20,886 nucleotides of DNA from positions 26,201 through 47,086 of IMG/VR virus record IMGVR_UViG_3300030110_001739; one strand, given 5' to 3'. How positions within the stretch are numbered: the first letter of the stretch is position 1; every line of letters starts with the position of its first letter. Source of the DNA: a virus. The notes beneath the pieces were generated by a model. That model did no database searches. It worked only from the letters and a program-made list of their open reading frames with translations, and had not been told where the DNA came from. A program made the translations under genes and the position numbers. Positions 9,801 through 17,564 of the stretch are shown here, piece by piece.

Positions 9801-12800
9801 TCTATAAAGAATGGTAGTTTAGTTTTAAATGCAAATCTAGATATGAATACATCTCCACCAAATACTGTATCTGTTCCAGTGGCTGTAACAAGTTTCTGAT
9901 AACCTGTGTCTATTCTTTGGAATGAATTAATCTGACCCCATTGATTAGGGATAATATTTTTCATAGAAGCATAGTAGGAAACCACTTGAATATCTTGTTC
10001 CAATCCTGGTTTATCACATGCTCCTGATTCTCCTATATTAAATCTTGAATACTCAACTAAGGTAGAAGGTTGATTTAAGTTTGGTCTAAGTTCAGGAGTA
10101 TTTTGGGGTAGAGGAAGTGCCACAATATCATCACTAGTTTTAGTATCGATGAATACTGACGACTCTCTGTTCCAGTTATTTATTGGAGGTTGTCCATTAT
10201 TGAAAGACTGCACTCCTGGTATCAAGTATCTTGCTAATTCTATTTCTCTTTGCTTTATTCCTCCACGTGAATTATTAGGAACAGGTAGATGATAATCATA
10301 GTTAGCTCTAGAATTAAACTGCATTCCATAGTTCTTTCTTGTAATACCATTTATATATATAGTAAGATATGACTGATATACTGTAAACATTATACCAGCA
10401 TCGAAACCACTACCAGATCCCATTGCTGCTATATTCTCTGCACTATTTAAAGCATCTATTTGTGCTTCTTTAGATAGTAGTTTATATTTAGCATTATCTT
10501 TTACCTCTACAAACTTAGCTTTTCCTCCTCCAAACATTACGCTTTCTAACTTCAATACACTGCCTAAAAACGGCTGACCAAATGAAGTGTCAGGAGAATT
10601 GAATATTTGTTTATCTAAAATATCTTTTGCTTCTTCATAATCTGCCCCATCTAATGGTTTAATAGGTATATCTCTGTCACACTTTAAACAAGATCTCCTG
10701 CTGTATCTTGAATTAAAACCATCATATCCACCTTGACTACTTTCTGCAGGTGTAAATGTGTTATTTATTTCCCACACACCACCAGCGTTTATTGTATTAT
10801 CTTCAGGCATAGGAAATGCAAGTTGTGGAGAAACACTATCATTTACAGCAAACTGAGGAAGTGGATTTGTAGGTTGTCCAAATGCAGCCTGAGGCCAAGG
10901 AATTAGATTGTCTGGATTCTCTGTTTTTATACATGTATCACAACCATATGAATTAAGACCTTCTACTGGTTCAGGACAATTGCTATTTGGATCAAAACTT
11001 TCAGATCTATATCTTCCTGTACCTGCAAATCCTTCATCTACAAAGTAAGTATTACTATCACAATCCACTCCCATTATGTTTTTCAATTCTACTTTAGGTT
11101 GTGAATTAATCCCTGTCCCATCAATGTCTGGGTCATACATATGTGCGTTACCTGATTGAGAAGGATCATACCCACCAGCACCATCATAGATGTGTGTATA
11201 AGTCTCAAACTCTGGATCAATAGGAGTAATAATTGTAGCTCTTCTAAACCCTGCTCCGATTCCTTCAGGAGCTTTTATAAATAAACCTTGAGGAATTGTG
11301 CCATCAAAATTTATATCGTTAAATGGATTTTCCCACTTTACTCGATAACCACTTCTAGGAAGACCATTTGAATCATGTCCACATGCCCAAACATCAAAGT
11401 CTCCTGGTCCTATTGTCATTCTTCCTTGAAGAGCAATAGGTCTTGTTAAAGAACATACTTCTATAATACAATTTTGTTTGATTTTAGCTTGGGTGGGTCT
11501 TCCGTTAATTATGCTTGTATATTGATACACACCTTCATCCTCCTCTACATCTATTGATATAGGAATAGGAAACAAATAATTTCCTGTTATACCGTATCTT
11601 TTATCAGGAAAATATACTAGGTAAGATTTAGAGTCTATATTCCATGCATTGTTATTTTCTTGTAAGAATGCGTCTTCTCCAGAAACTTGGTTGTATGGAT
11701 AGTTAGGATAGAAATAGTCTTGATCGTCTCTAGTATACTTATTCATGTTTCTAAGTATACCTTTTGCTATTACTGATTTGTTAGTCCCACGATCTCCTCT
11801 TACTATCTTAAAAGCTACTATATCATCTTTTTGGTCTTGAGTAAGATTAGAATCTGTAATTAATTGTGTTATCTGATCATTATTAATCTTTACTCCTATA
11901 GGGAATATAGCATCAGAATCCTGCATAATAGGAACTATGTTATTTCCATCATAGGTAATAGTAGGATTCTCTACAATAGGACTTACATTAACATCTGGAA
12001 ACTTATGGTGTCTGATAGGTGTGTCTGCAAGATCTCCCCATATATCTGTATTACAAGGATATTTCTCTGTGGATTCCCAATACGCAAAATTTCCATAGTA
12101 CCATGGTCCTTTATAGTTTGGATCTTGTGTATCTTGTGTAGATTCACTAACCACTGTAGCATTATTATATATCTTCCAGTAAGGACTGTAACCTATATCT
12201 CCTACATAATACTCAGGTTCTCCAATAAAATCGTTGTTAGTATTAGGAACATCTGGTTGAGGATTAAGATTAGCAGGACCAGGTATATGAAATGAATCTG
12301 TCTGTTTTCCGTTTTTTAAAAGAAATACTATTTCAAATGCATACACTTCATCACGCATATATCCACGATAGTTGGTTGCATTTAATTCATTAGAATAATC
12401 CTCTCCCGGAGGAATCCTATGAGTCTCCCATTGTAGAGTAATATTATTAGCTATCTGTTGATAGTTTATTCTGTCTATCGAAGTTAAGTTACTCCAAATC
12501 AGAGTGTCTTGAGCTGATGTTAAATCTTGTGCTACATCATAGTATGGATATTTTTCAAAGATATCAGCAATAGATAACTGAATAGGACTTTGATCTGCTC
12601 CTGTGTATGTAATTATTTCATCTGCTTCAGTAATATTATAAGTCCCTACTAGCTCTACTGATGTAATATCATTTATAGTTTTTATTACAGCTAGGTTAAA
12701 ATAGTTGTATTGTCCTGTTAGATCTAAATTAGATACTCTTACTTCTATAGATTTACCCACTGGGTAATTGAAGTTTACAGTGGTTATTAAAGGATCAGCA

Positions 12801-13555
12801 ATAGGTGTAGGGTTAGTGACCGAGTAGTAAGAGGTTAAATCACTACCAGCTGCATCAGCATACTGAACAGCAAACTGATAGGTTCCAGCAACTAGACTTC
12901 CTACATTTGTTACGCTATTTATTTCTACAAATGGAATGTCAAAATTAGGCTGTATCTTAAGTTGATTACAGTCTAACTGATCAGTATATACAGGATCACA
13001 TCCAGGATCGGAATTAGGATCAATAATGTAAGGAATATTATCTATGTCCAGATATCTTCTTGGATTTATTCCATCAGTCCAGTATATCTCCGTAGTACAG
13101 TTGGTTATCCTATGCACCACTTTATGAATAGGGTTGTCAATAGTAAATCTTAGACATGGAGCATTTACTAGTGTTTGATATTGACAATCATTGTTAAACA
13201 TGAAGCCAATTTCACTATCACCAGTAGAAGGATTAGTTAGAAAGAATATGTTTTTCTTTTTCTCAGGAATAGTATGTTTTCCTATAAGTTCATACCCACT
13301 AGGAAAGGAGAGACATGGTTCATTACCAGGTTCGTTTTGATAGTTTACAGAACTAGAATCAAAGTTTTCTACAGTGGCATTTAAGGCATAAGTAAGACTA
13401 CCTGTCTTTACTTGATTGATAGTGCTATCCATATTAAGACCAGTCTGAGCTTGATTATATTCAAGTCTTACCTGTCCTTTCTGAGCTTTATCATCCTTTT
13501 TAGCCGCAGCAGCTTTTTTGTTTTTTGCGTCTTCTATTTCTTTTCTAGTAGCCAT
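6824..13555 (-). CDS. crAss-like tail stabilization/muzzle protein with modular C-terminal extension
   Basis: A 2243-aa protein and the main taxonomic marker here. The basic, Ala/Lys-rich N-terminus (residues 1-26) leads into GLNMDSTINQVKTGSLTYALNA, then YWTDGINPRRYLD, FEIVFLLKNGKQTDSFHIPG, IRHHKFPD, YFYPNYPYN and DSKFDRIIVTKLDYIP. All of these I recognise from the crAss-like stabilization protein, which forms the muzzle at the end of the short tail. From residue 1734 onward the protein changes character: Thr runs at 1734-1751, 1783-1786, 1906-1913 and 2171-2187 separate Cys-containing modules. The module at 1788-1905 resembles the C-terminus of the 380-aa fibre gene. The segment at about 1920-2120 looks beta-propeller-like, with repeated Thr-Thr and Trp positions. 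The last 55 residues form a small Cys module (YPCYKW to GACDI). This is the only gene here ending in TAG. The start follows the previous stop by 10 bases. The extension probably carries receptor-binding or decorating domains; that is inference. Confidence 0.85.
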   Translation of the reverse strand: MATRKEIEDAKNKKAAAAKKDDKAQKGQVRLEYNQAQTGLNMDSTINQVKTGSLTYALNATVENFDSSSVNYQNEPGNEPCLSFPSGYELIGKHTIPEKKKNIFFLTNPSTGDSEIGFMFNNDCQYQTLVNAPCLRFTIDNPIHKVVHRITNCTTEIYWTDGINPRRYLDIDNIPYIIDPNSDPGCDPVYTDQLDCNQLKIQPNFDIPFVEINSVTNVGSLVAGTYQFAVQYADAAGSDLTSYYSVTNPTPIADPLITTVNFNYPVGKSIEVRVSNLDLTGQYNYFNLAVIKTINDITSVELVGTYNITEADEIITYTGADQSPIQLSIADIFEKYPYYDVAQDLTSAQDTLIWSNLTSIDRINYQQIANNITLQWETHRIPPGEDYSNELNATNYRGYMRDEVYAFEIVFLLKNGKQTDSFHIPGPANLNPQPDVPNTNNDFIGEPEYYVGDIGYSPYWKIYNNATVVSESTQDTQDPNYKGPWYYGNFAYWESTEKYPCNTDIWGDLADTPIRHHKFPDVNVSPIVENPTITYDGNNIVPIMQDSDAIFPIGVKINNDQITQLITDSNLTQDQKDDIVAFKIVRGDRGTNKSVIAKGILRNMNKYTRDDQDYFYPNYPYNQVSGEDAFLQENNNAWNIDSKSYLVYFPDKRYGITGNYLFPIPISIDVEEDEGVYQYTSIINGRPTQAKIKQNCIIEVCSLTRPIALQGRMTIGPGDFDVWACGHDSNGLPRSGYRVKWENPFNDINFDGTIPQGLFIKAPEGIGAGFRRATIITPIDPEFETYTHIYDGAGGYDPSQSGNAHMYDPDIDGTGINSQPKVELKNIMGVDCDSNTYFVDEGFAGTGRYRSESFDPNSNCPEPVEGLNSYGCDTCIKTENPDNLIPWPQAAFGQPTNPLPQFAVNDSVSPQLAFPMPEDNTINAGGVWEINNTFTPAESSQGGYDGFNSRYSRRSCLKCDRDIPIKPLDGADYEEAKDILDKQIFNSPDTSFGQPFLGSVLKLESVMFGGGKAKFVEVKDNAKYKLLSKEAQIDALNSAENIAAMGSGSGFDAGIMFTVYQSYLTIYINGITRKNYGMQFNSRANYDYHLPVPNNSRGGIKQREIELARYLIPGVQSFNNGQPPINNWNRESSVFIDTKTSDDIVALPLPQNTPELRPNLNQPSTLVEYSRFNIGESGACDKPGLEQDIQVVSYYASMKNIIPNQWGQINSFQRIDTGYQKLVTATGTDTVFGGDVFISRFAFKTKLPFFIDNRVNGPDDSDIFFDEIGNVAYPKFWHSARSILSNYRVTEGDDQNMYNLISVKAHNFDCPTDPSLYPQGGGGDENPIAGTYRTFYDGYMYLFAYGIPNFYCETVYNTDLRQAFNTNEGDFWPHVSSGIPDDWLQETNVPIAQDNTYYYNVTFSKQNKENVFTQLPPDWIEDLCFTYFPFRAIYSDTQGDSADNRVNNWLVYRALSFHDFPQNYGNLTSLDGMMDRAVLARFENKALLYNKLLTIDTSNPQAAYIGNPRLFDGAPPVDFAETDLGYVGSQHKFLLKLPYGSVTADAKRGQIFLLAGSKLLDLTKFGSGVNRFMTNHLPFEILEYFPDVYIDNHFKGIGLHGVYDSKFDRIIVTKLDYIPLSDNVKYNSESKKFFVETVIDEELIEQEVFLFDKEYFCSKSWTMSFDFSTKTWISFHSYLPNFYIGENNFYYSGINTCCTEFTAILDTPDRSRIGEEDPLLDVIAGELQPPVLITTSTTTTSNPLFTTTTTTAYIPDCSINIAVSEELGCEIDGVGYITVPSPTTTTICARPSGLLTDSFTEGYQVKTAAGPVVGKNSAQEACAIGSMLKNVPPGSDTEVVAISFVYQATPVISQDGLIGSSVYLGDSSDCTRVADGWYTREADDYTRAIYVEDGVIRDDIDCNCNTLTTTTTTYTGGINECCGFIINNDNAEAYIWNNANVIKFGELINIPGYTGGKLALGPNTLYVWDGSAFKKWTINTTNWSAVADTDVTPGAFDTTAGVIVKDDNTLIALDTTLGSVVEIDTTSAAVTVKFALPAGYTWTTNLLYTTAGKLITIGKNTAAAEHHYFEWDYDNAVATPEVDITITAAQWDHTKPVSAIYECECNTTIIAGSTTCDYAYFQVTPLTPFDVVFLQDASSSCLPILPTVWETREVSNITQQASCTSPAGGPTTTTTTTTSFVTTTTTTSVYPCYKWEVTGPIVVWYDDCNGIPQSLSVATGETKQYCTNVNVGAEGSLIGACDI
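6995..7045 (-). repeat. Thr-codon tract, muzzle linker 4
   Basis: Mixed ACA, ACC and ACT codons encode eight Thr, then SFV, then six Thr (residues 2171-2187), before the last 55-residue Cys module. Confidence 0.8.
7817..7840 (-). repeat. Thr-codon tract, muzzle linker 3
   Basis: Encodes TLTTTTTT (residues 1906-1913) between the module shared with the 380-aa protein and a propeller-like segment. A shorter run of four Thr (residues 1783-1786, bases 8198-8209) bounds the other side of the shared module. Confidence 0.75.
8303..8356 (-). repeat. Thr-codon tract, muzzle linker 1
   Basis: Degenerate ACN codons encode TTSTTTTS and then TTTTTT (residues 1734-1751) at the junction between the conserved muzzle core and its C-terminal modules. 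Confidence 0.8.
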
Positions 13556-13565
13556 ATACTATTTG

Positions 13566-14582
13566 TTAACTCCAACCGTTACGTCTCCACAAACCATACC
13601 CATATCTATTTGAGTATCTGCCTGAAACTTGAGACTTTGCATCAGGTAATTCATACATGTTATTACGATTAAGATCAGTTACAACTCTTCTTTGTTTTTG
13701 ATAAGTTGTCTCTTTTTTAAGTTCTGTTTCTGCCATAACCCAAGCTTCGTCTGCTAATTGTTTATAATAGACTAACTTTGTTTGTAATTGATTAAATGTT
13801 TCATCATTGGTTTGATTAGTTAGAGTTTCAAATACTTTAAATTTAATAAATGATTCTATGTATTCTCTTACACGATAGTTGTCTGGTACTAATTGATTAC
13901 CTATTTTATCATAATCAGTAGAATAGAATACTAAATGAACTACCCCTCTTCTAAAGTTTGTAACAAATTTATTATCTCTTACATCAAAAGAATCGTAAGA
14001 GGAAGATCCAGGAGTAAATTCACGACCTGCTACAGCTAGTTGATTATATTGACTCCAAGAACTAGTATAGTCTACATTACAACTTTTACGTGCAGATATA
14101 TTTCCTGGTTTAAGTAAGTAGGTTCTTCTGTACGCTCTAGGTATTTCACTGTTTGTTTTATATACAGCTTGTACAACTTCAGGCATACATGTTCCATCAC
14201 AGTTAGGATGTTGACATTTAGGATTGTTACAAGGTGTACCACCTATAGTTAGAGGTGCCACTTGAATAGTAGTAGCATTTGCAGCTTGAGTGTAGAAAGA
14301 AGATGCTGCTGGATAAGGATTCCCTGGAATTACAGCACACATCCATGCTTCTCTCACTGCATGAAAGTTATCTGGTAATCTTGCCTCAAAGTCTTCTATA
14401 AATAAAACTTCTGTAGTAATTTTATAAGTTGTTCTGCCCATCTTTCTTAGACACTTGTCTAGATAGGTAGGGAATAATAAATCATCTACAGCACCAGTAT
14501 CAAAATAACTTTTAAGCTCTTCTTTTACTGTAGCATATAGAGGCTCTGGGGATACAAAATCGTATTTATAGTAGTATGACAT
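13566..14582 (-). CDS. crAss-like head-tail connector/tail structural protein with Cys cluster
   Basis: A 338-aa protein directly upstream of the muzzle gene and 3 bases after the previous stop. The N-terminal part (PEPLYATVKEELKSYFDTGA, then FPTYLDKCLRKMGRTTYKI) and the pattern of RLPDNFHAVREAW match what I recall of conserved structural proteins just before the muzzle in crAss-like phages. A compact Cys cluster lies at residues 118-132 (C118, C123, C128, C132, spacing CX4CX4CX3C), typical of a small metal-binding loop. The C-terminal half (residues 230-300) is predicted helical and charged, ending in a Tyr/Arg/Gly-rich tail (RYSNRYGYGLWRRNGWS). The likely role is a ring or tail-hub subunit. 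Position and style support virion structure; I cannot assign a specific ring. Confidence 0.7.
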   Translation of the reverse strand: MSYYYKYDFVSPEPLYATVKEELKSYFDTGAVDDLLFPTYLDKCLRKMGRTTYKITTEVLFIEDFEARLPDNFHAVREAWMCAVIPGNPYPAASSFYTQAANATTIQVAPLTIGGTPCNNPKCQHPNCDGTCMPEVVQAVYKTNSEIPRAYRRTYLLKPGNISARKSCNVDYTSSWSQYNQLAVAGREFTPGSSSYDSFDVRDNKFVTNFRRGVVHLVFYSTDYDKIGNQLVPDNYRVREYIESFIKFKVFETLTNQTNDETFNQLQTKLVYYKQLADEAWVMAETELKKETTYQKQRRVVTDLNRNNMYELPDAKSQVSGRYSNRYGYGLWRRNGWS

Positions 14583-14585
14583 AAC

Positions 14586-15065
14586 TTATTTTTTCCATTC
14601 ATGATAGGTATGTTGGTATTTAGGATCTGCTTTTATATAATGAGAAAGATCTCTCGATGTTTTCCTAGATGGTTTAAAGTACCAAAGATCTGAGTTTCTA
14701 AATCTAGCAGTTTGTTTAAACCACATCCATCCAAAAAAATATCCTTCAGTATGATAATTAAAATTGTAAACAACCTTTCCTTTCTTTCTTGTCTTCTGCC
14801 AATCAATAGGAAGATTTATAAACTCTTTTCCATTAATACCTTTAGTTCTTCTTCTTTTCTTTTTATTAATTGAAAACTCTCCAAAACCTGTAGGGAGTTT
14901 TTCTTTTTCTCCTGTCTCTAAAATGTAGTGTTTAAATGACTCATTAAAACCATAAAGAATATTCCTCCACTCATCGAAAGTTAAGGATATTAAAGGGTGC
15001 TTCTTACAGAAGTCCTCGTAATTCTTTTTACTTGCACTTCGCCAGTCAACTGCTACTCGTGACAT
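14586..15065 (-). CDS. crAss-like structural-module protein of about 159 aa
   Basis: The frame is open from a more upstream ATG at 15110 (174 aa), but that would overlap the previous gene by 35 bases. I prefer the ATG at 15065, which gives MSRVAVDWRSASKKNYEDFC, lies 10 bases after the upstream stop, and follows the AT-rich leader used elsewhere here. The protein is strongly basic and aromatic: a helical N-terminal part (FDEWRNILYGFNESFKHYIL), a KKKRRRTKG stretch, then YNFNYHTEGYFFGWMWFK. It is a compact conserved protein I associate with the virion module of crAss-like phages. It has no catalytic motif, signal peptide or membrane helix. The basic patch could contact DNA or the portal, but that is speculation. 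Confidence 0.65.
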   Translation of the reverse strand: MSRVAVDWRSASKKNYEDFCKKHPLISLTFDEWRNILYGFNESFKHYILETGEKEKLPTGFGEFSINKKKRRRTKGINGKEFINLPIDWQKTRKKGKVVYNFNYHTEGYFFGWMWFKQTARFRNSDLWYFKPSRKTSRDLSHYIKADPKYQHTYHEWKK

Positions 15066-15075
15066 ATATAATTTA

Positions 15076-15804
15076 TTACTGAGTTGGTTGGGCATTTGGA
15101 GCTTGTCCATCTATGCCTTCATTACTCATATCGGTTTTAATTTGGAAATATGTAGCTAGAAGTTTTTGAGATACTAATCCAAGAGCTGAAGACTCTAGAT
15201 AACCTGGTAGTGCATATTCTTTGTCTAAAGGGTTTTTACAATACTCTTCATCCGTATATTCTACACCTCCACAATCACAATCTGGGTACATGATTTCACT
15301 AGGTACATCTTCTTCAAAGAATGCCGCTAGTCTTATTGCTTTTAGTAAAGGATTATTTACATATAGATATCCATTAGATATCCAGAAGTAATAATCATTT
15401 TTTACTATAGGTAATTTAAGTAAGTTTAGATACCTATTTATTGTTATTTCTTTTAGTTTACTTCCTTTTCCTCCCATAGCATCTATAGAATATACACCTT
15501 GTATTACATACTGATAGTTACCTTCTGATATTCTAGGTAACTTATGTACAGTTCTAGACACATTACATTCATCTGCATACTCACAGCACTCTGAGATAGG
15601 AACTTCCTTCATCTCTAAACATGGAATAGTAGTGTATAAGGTATCACTAGCCCACAGTTTTCTCAAATTAGTTTCTCTTTTTATCAACATTTGAGATGTA
15701 TTCTTTATTTCAGACGCAATAACTCGGTCTGTAATAAGAGCATCTGTTGATAAAATCTTATGCGTTCCACGAACGTCTGAAACTAATTTTCTTAATGTTG
15801 CCAT
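15076..15804 (-). CDS. crAss-like tail ring/connector structural protein
   Basis: A 242-aa protein overlapping the upstream 67-aa gene by 13 bases. The N-terminal region (SDVRGTHKILSTDALITDRV, then IKRETNLRKLW) and the following CLEMKEVPISECCEYADEC are characteristic of a conserved crAss-like structural protein that I recall near the ring and tail genes. The central segment alternates short strands (YQYVIQGVYSID, YYFWISNGYLYVNNPL). A second Cys group lies at YPDCDCGGVEYTDEEYC, and the C-terminus is Gln/Pro-rich (DGQAPNAQPTQ). A ring subunit between portal and tail is the likely role, based on family resemblance and order; I have no direct evidence of stoichiometry. The high Cys content is shared with several neighbouring proteins. 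Confidence 0.7.
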   Translation of the reverse strand: MATLRKLVSDVRGTHKILSTDALITDRVIASEIKNTSQMLIKRETNLRKLWASDTLYTTIPCLEMKEVPISECCEYADECNVSRTVHKLPRISEGNYQYVIQGVYSIDAMGGKGSKLKEITINRYLNLLKLPIVKNDYYFWISNGYLYVNNPLLKAIRLAAFFEEDVPSEIMYPDCDCGGVEYTDEEYCKNPLDKEYALPGYLESSALGLVSQKLLATYFQIKTDMSNEGIDGQAPNAQPTQ

Positions 15805-15995
15805 AATTTTCTTTTGTCAAGCTCTCTCTGTATGACATTCTTTTTTCTTGTCATAGAGGGACTAATTAATAGTTTTTTAAGTTCAGCAGTAGAAGTACTT
15901 GCAACTGTGTAATGTTTCCATTCCCACTTCTGTAACATTCTACCTCTTGAATCTCTTAAATATTCTTTTGTGCTTGGTTTTAATTTTGGTGCCAT
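15792..15995 (-). CDS. Small basic protein of unknown function (67 aa)
   Basis: A 67-aa protein (MAPKLKPSTKEYLRDSRGRM and on) starting 2 bases after the stop of the 46-aa gene and overlapping the 242-aa gene by 13 bases, so it is well embedded in the operon. It is Lys/Arg-rich. It has a C-terminal helical segment (TAELKKLLISPSMTRKKN then ELDKRKLW) of a type I have seen in small proteins of Bacteroidota phages. No known catalytic motif is present. Its place among virion genes suggests a minor structural or assembly factor, unproven. Confidence 0.65.
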   Translation of the reverse strand: MAPKLKPSTKEYLRDSRGRMLQKWEWKHYTVASTSTAELKKLLISPSMTRKKNVIQRELDKRKLWQH

Positions 15996-15997
15996 TT

Positions 15998-16138
15998 TTA
16001 TTTTTTATAATTACCGAATCCTTTTATTCCTCCCTCTTGATCAGCCTCTCTCATATAATTCTTTTTCATATTATAAGGACGCACCTTAGGAGCTTTTACA
16101 CTTTTACCTGGTGTAGGTTTTCCATATTTTGTTGCCAT
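15998..16138 (-). CDS. Very small basic protein (46 aa), unrecognised
   Basis: Reading from the ATG at 16136-16138 gives MATKYGKPTPGKSVKAPKVR, then PYNMKKNYMREADQEGGIKG and FGNYKK, ending TAA at 15998-16000. It exactly fills the space between the metallophosphoesterase stop (16141) and the 67-aa start (15995), with gaps of 2 bases on both sides, and has an AT-rich leader like its neighbours. That tight packing is the main argument that it is real. It has 12 Lys/Arg residues among 46. I do not recognise a family. It could be a minor DNA-binding or capsid-associated peptide. Confidence 0.6.
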   Translation of the reverse strand: MATKYGKPTPGKSVKAPKVRPYNMKKNYMREADQEGGIKGFGNYKK

Positions 16139-16140
16139 AA

Positions 16141-17385
16141 TTATATTCTTTCTTCAAATTCAGCTACCTTACCTACCTTCTTATCATAGACTAAAGCTAA
16201 AGCAGCTCGTACACTGTGTACAAAGTTATTATCCTTATGCCATCTATCTGCTCCAGATAAACTAGGCATCTGTTGTATTCTAACCCCTTTTATCTCTTTA
16301 GCCATGTAGTGATGTTTATCACCGGTATGTACTTCTCTATATGTAGCATCTCCAAACCATTTACTATAAGTTGGATGTGTTGCAAACAATAGAGGTAGAG
16401 CATCAATTTTACAGTTACCATGATGGAAACCAATAAATGTATTACCTACTACAGTAGCTTTTACCAGACCATCTTCTCTTACAAAAGTTATATTGTCATC
16501 AGCTTTAAAATATATATCCAAAGCATGAGCTAAGTAGTAACTCTTGGTTCTATCATGATTACCTTGTACAAGTATAACTTCTACATGCTCACAGTTTGCT
16601 TTTAACATTTTGATTGTATCAACTAAAATATTAAATCCTTGTTCATACTCTGATGCATAATCCATCATTATATCTTGAGGAGTACCATTAGTAGTAGACT
16701 TGTGATAGTTATCTGTATGAAAGAAGTCATTAGATATAGGAAAGACTACTTTATTTATATCATAAACTGATCTAACCTTTTCTGTTAGATTCTCTGCAAC
16801 ATCAAAGAATCTCATCACTCTTGTAGTTACATCATTATCTCCATCTACATGTCTTTTGGCTAAGTGATAATCCGAAATGGATAATTCAACATCTGCCCAA
16901 AGTTTTGACTCATCTTTATCTGGTGAAGGGATTGGAATGTAGTTTGATTTATAGTTCTTTAAGAACTTGCTGAAATCTTCAGCTGTATAATCTTTCGCAC
17001 CTTTTCTTCTAGAAAAGACCGAAGATGTGAACTTCCCACTGGGAAGAACTTTAGACCAATAGTTTGTAATAACATATCTCTCTAGGTCTATCTTGTGTAA
17101 TTTTGCTAACTCTATATCACTCTTTGGTTCAAAGTCTAGAGTTATTGTACTTTCTATTGTCCCTTGTTCATTGCTAACCTTTCTTACTGCTTCTTCAAAT
17201 TGTTTACTGTTGGTTGCATTATCTAAGAACTTATCTCCCTCATCGTATTTCTTACCCTTTAGTTCTTTTATTAGTTCGTTTACTTCTTCAACAGTGATGC
17301 TTAATTTATCTGCATACCATTGTTTACTCCTTTTTCTTCTCAATAGCTCTTTAAGCTGATTAAGAAGACTCTGATTCTCAGACAT
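16141..17385 (-). CDS. Calcineurin-like metallophosphoesterase with N-terminal HTH-like segment
   Basis: A 414-aa protein, first gene of its transcription unit. The C-terminal two thirds carry the metallophosphoesterase motif series: SDYH (171-174, the D-x-H metal site), NDFFHTDN (219-226, in place of GDxxDR), GNHD (275-278), HHGN (321-324) and GDKHH (355-359, the GHxH-like last metal site). The family cleaves phosphomonoesters or phosphodiesters, including nucleic acids and cyclic nucleotides; the substrate here cannot be read. The N-terminal 45 residues (KQWYADKLSITVEEVNELIK) form a predicted helix-turn-helix, suggesting DNA contact. It sits ahead of structural genes and behind its own candidate promoter, so it could be expressed late, possibly in DNA processing at packaging or injection. 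That context role is inferred. All main metal-binding positions appear present. Confidence 0.85.
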   Translation of the reverse strand: MSENQSLLNQLKELLRRKRSKQWYADKLSITVEEVNELIKELKGKKYDEGDKFLDNATNSKQFEEAVRKVSNEQGTIESTITLDFEPKSDIELAKLHKIDLERYVITNYWSKVLPSGKFTSSVFSRRKGAKDYTAEDFSKFLKNYKSNYIPIPSPDKDESKLWADVELSISDYHLAKRHVDGDNDVTTRVMRFFDVAENLTEKVRSVYDINKVVFPISNDFFHTDNYHKSTTNGTPQDIMMDYASEYEQGFNILVDTIKMLKANCEHVEVILVQGNHDRTKSYYLAHALDIYFKADDNITFVREDGLVKATVVGNTFIGFHHGNCKIDALPLLFATHPTYSKWFGDATYREVHTGDKHHYMAKEIKGVRIQQMPSLSGADRWHKDNNFVHSVRAALALVYDKKVGKVAEFEERI

Positions 17386-17413
17386 ATTTGTTGTATTTAA
17401 TTAGTAAATATCC

Positions 17414-17444
17414 CAAAGATAGATAAATTATTTGAGTAAACATA
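17414..17444 (-). promoter_or_regulatory. Candidate Bacteroidota-type promoter for the metallophosphoesterase unit
   Basis: Read on the minus strand, TATCTTTG at 17421-17414 is an exact match to the Bacteroidota -7 consensus TAnnTTTG. Nineteen bases upstream, TATG (17444-17441) matches the -33 TTTG at three of four positions, with normal spacing. The element lies between the terminator at 17491-17526 and the ATG at 17385, leaving roughly 25 bases of leader. It is a single site found by eye in AT-rich DNA. Confidence 0.5.
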
Positions 17445-17490
17445 AAAAAATTAACCACGAGTGTTATTCTTTATCATTAGTTTCGTTATA

Positions 17491-17526
17491 AATAAAAACT
17501 CCCAAGGGCATTATAGCCCCTAGGAG
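17491..17526 (-). terminator. Rho-independent terminator of the tail-appendage unit
   Basis: The minus-strand RNA forms an 11-base-pair stem (CUCCUAGGGGC with GCCCUUGGGAG, loop UAUAAU) followed by UUUUUAUU. Two of the pairs are G-U wobbles that exist only in the minus-strand RNA; in plus-strand RNA the same positions would be C-A and A-C mismatches. It lies 39 bases past the stop at 17565. Confidence 0.85.
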
Positions 17527-17556
17527 AAGTCCTCTAAAACCAACAAAAGAGAACTT
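17527..17556 (-). other. Second hairpin just before the terminator
   Basis: The arms 17548-17556 and 17527-17535 form a 9-base-pair stem in minus-strand RNA with one G-U pair and a 12-base loop. It directly abuts the terminator stem. On the plus strand it is followed by TTTTTA (17555-17560) but contains a C-A mismatch, so it might also weakly stop antisense transcription. It could alternatively protect the 3' end of the mRNA. Confidence 0.5.
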
Positions 17557-17564
17557 TTTATATT

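Noticed and set aside
11864-12295. 143-aa plus-strand frame inside the muzzle gene
   Set aside because: It is rich in Ile, Tyr and Arg with no recognisable motif and lies opposite a conserved part of the muzzle protein, so it is a shadow frame.
15066-15110. Longer start at 15110 for the 159-aa structural gene
   Set aside because: It would overlap the upstream gene by 35 bases, and the added residues (MDKLQMPNQLSNKLY) look like the out-of-frame reading of that gene's end. It cannot be fully excluded.
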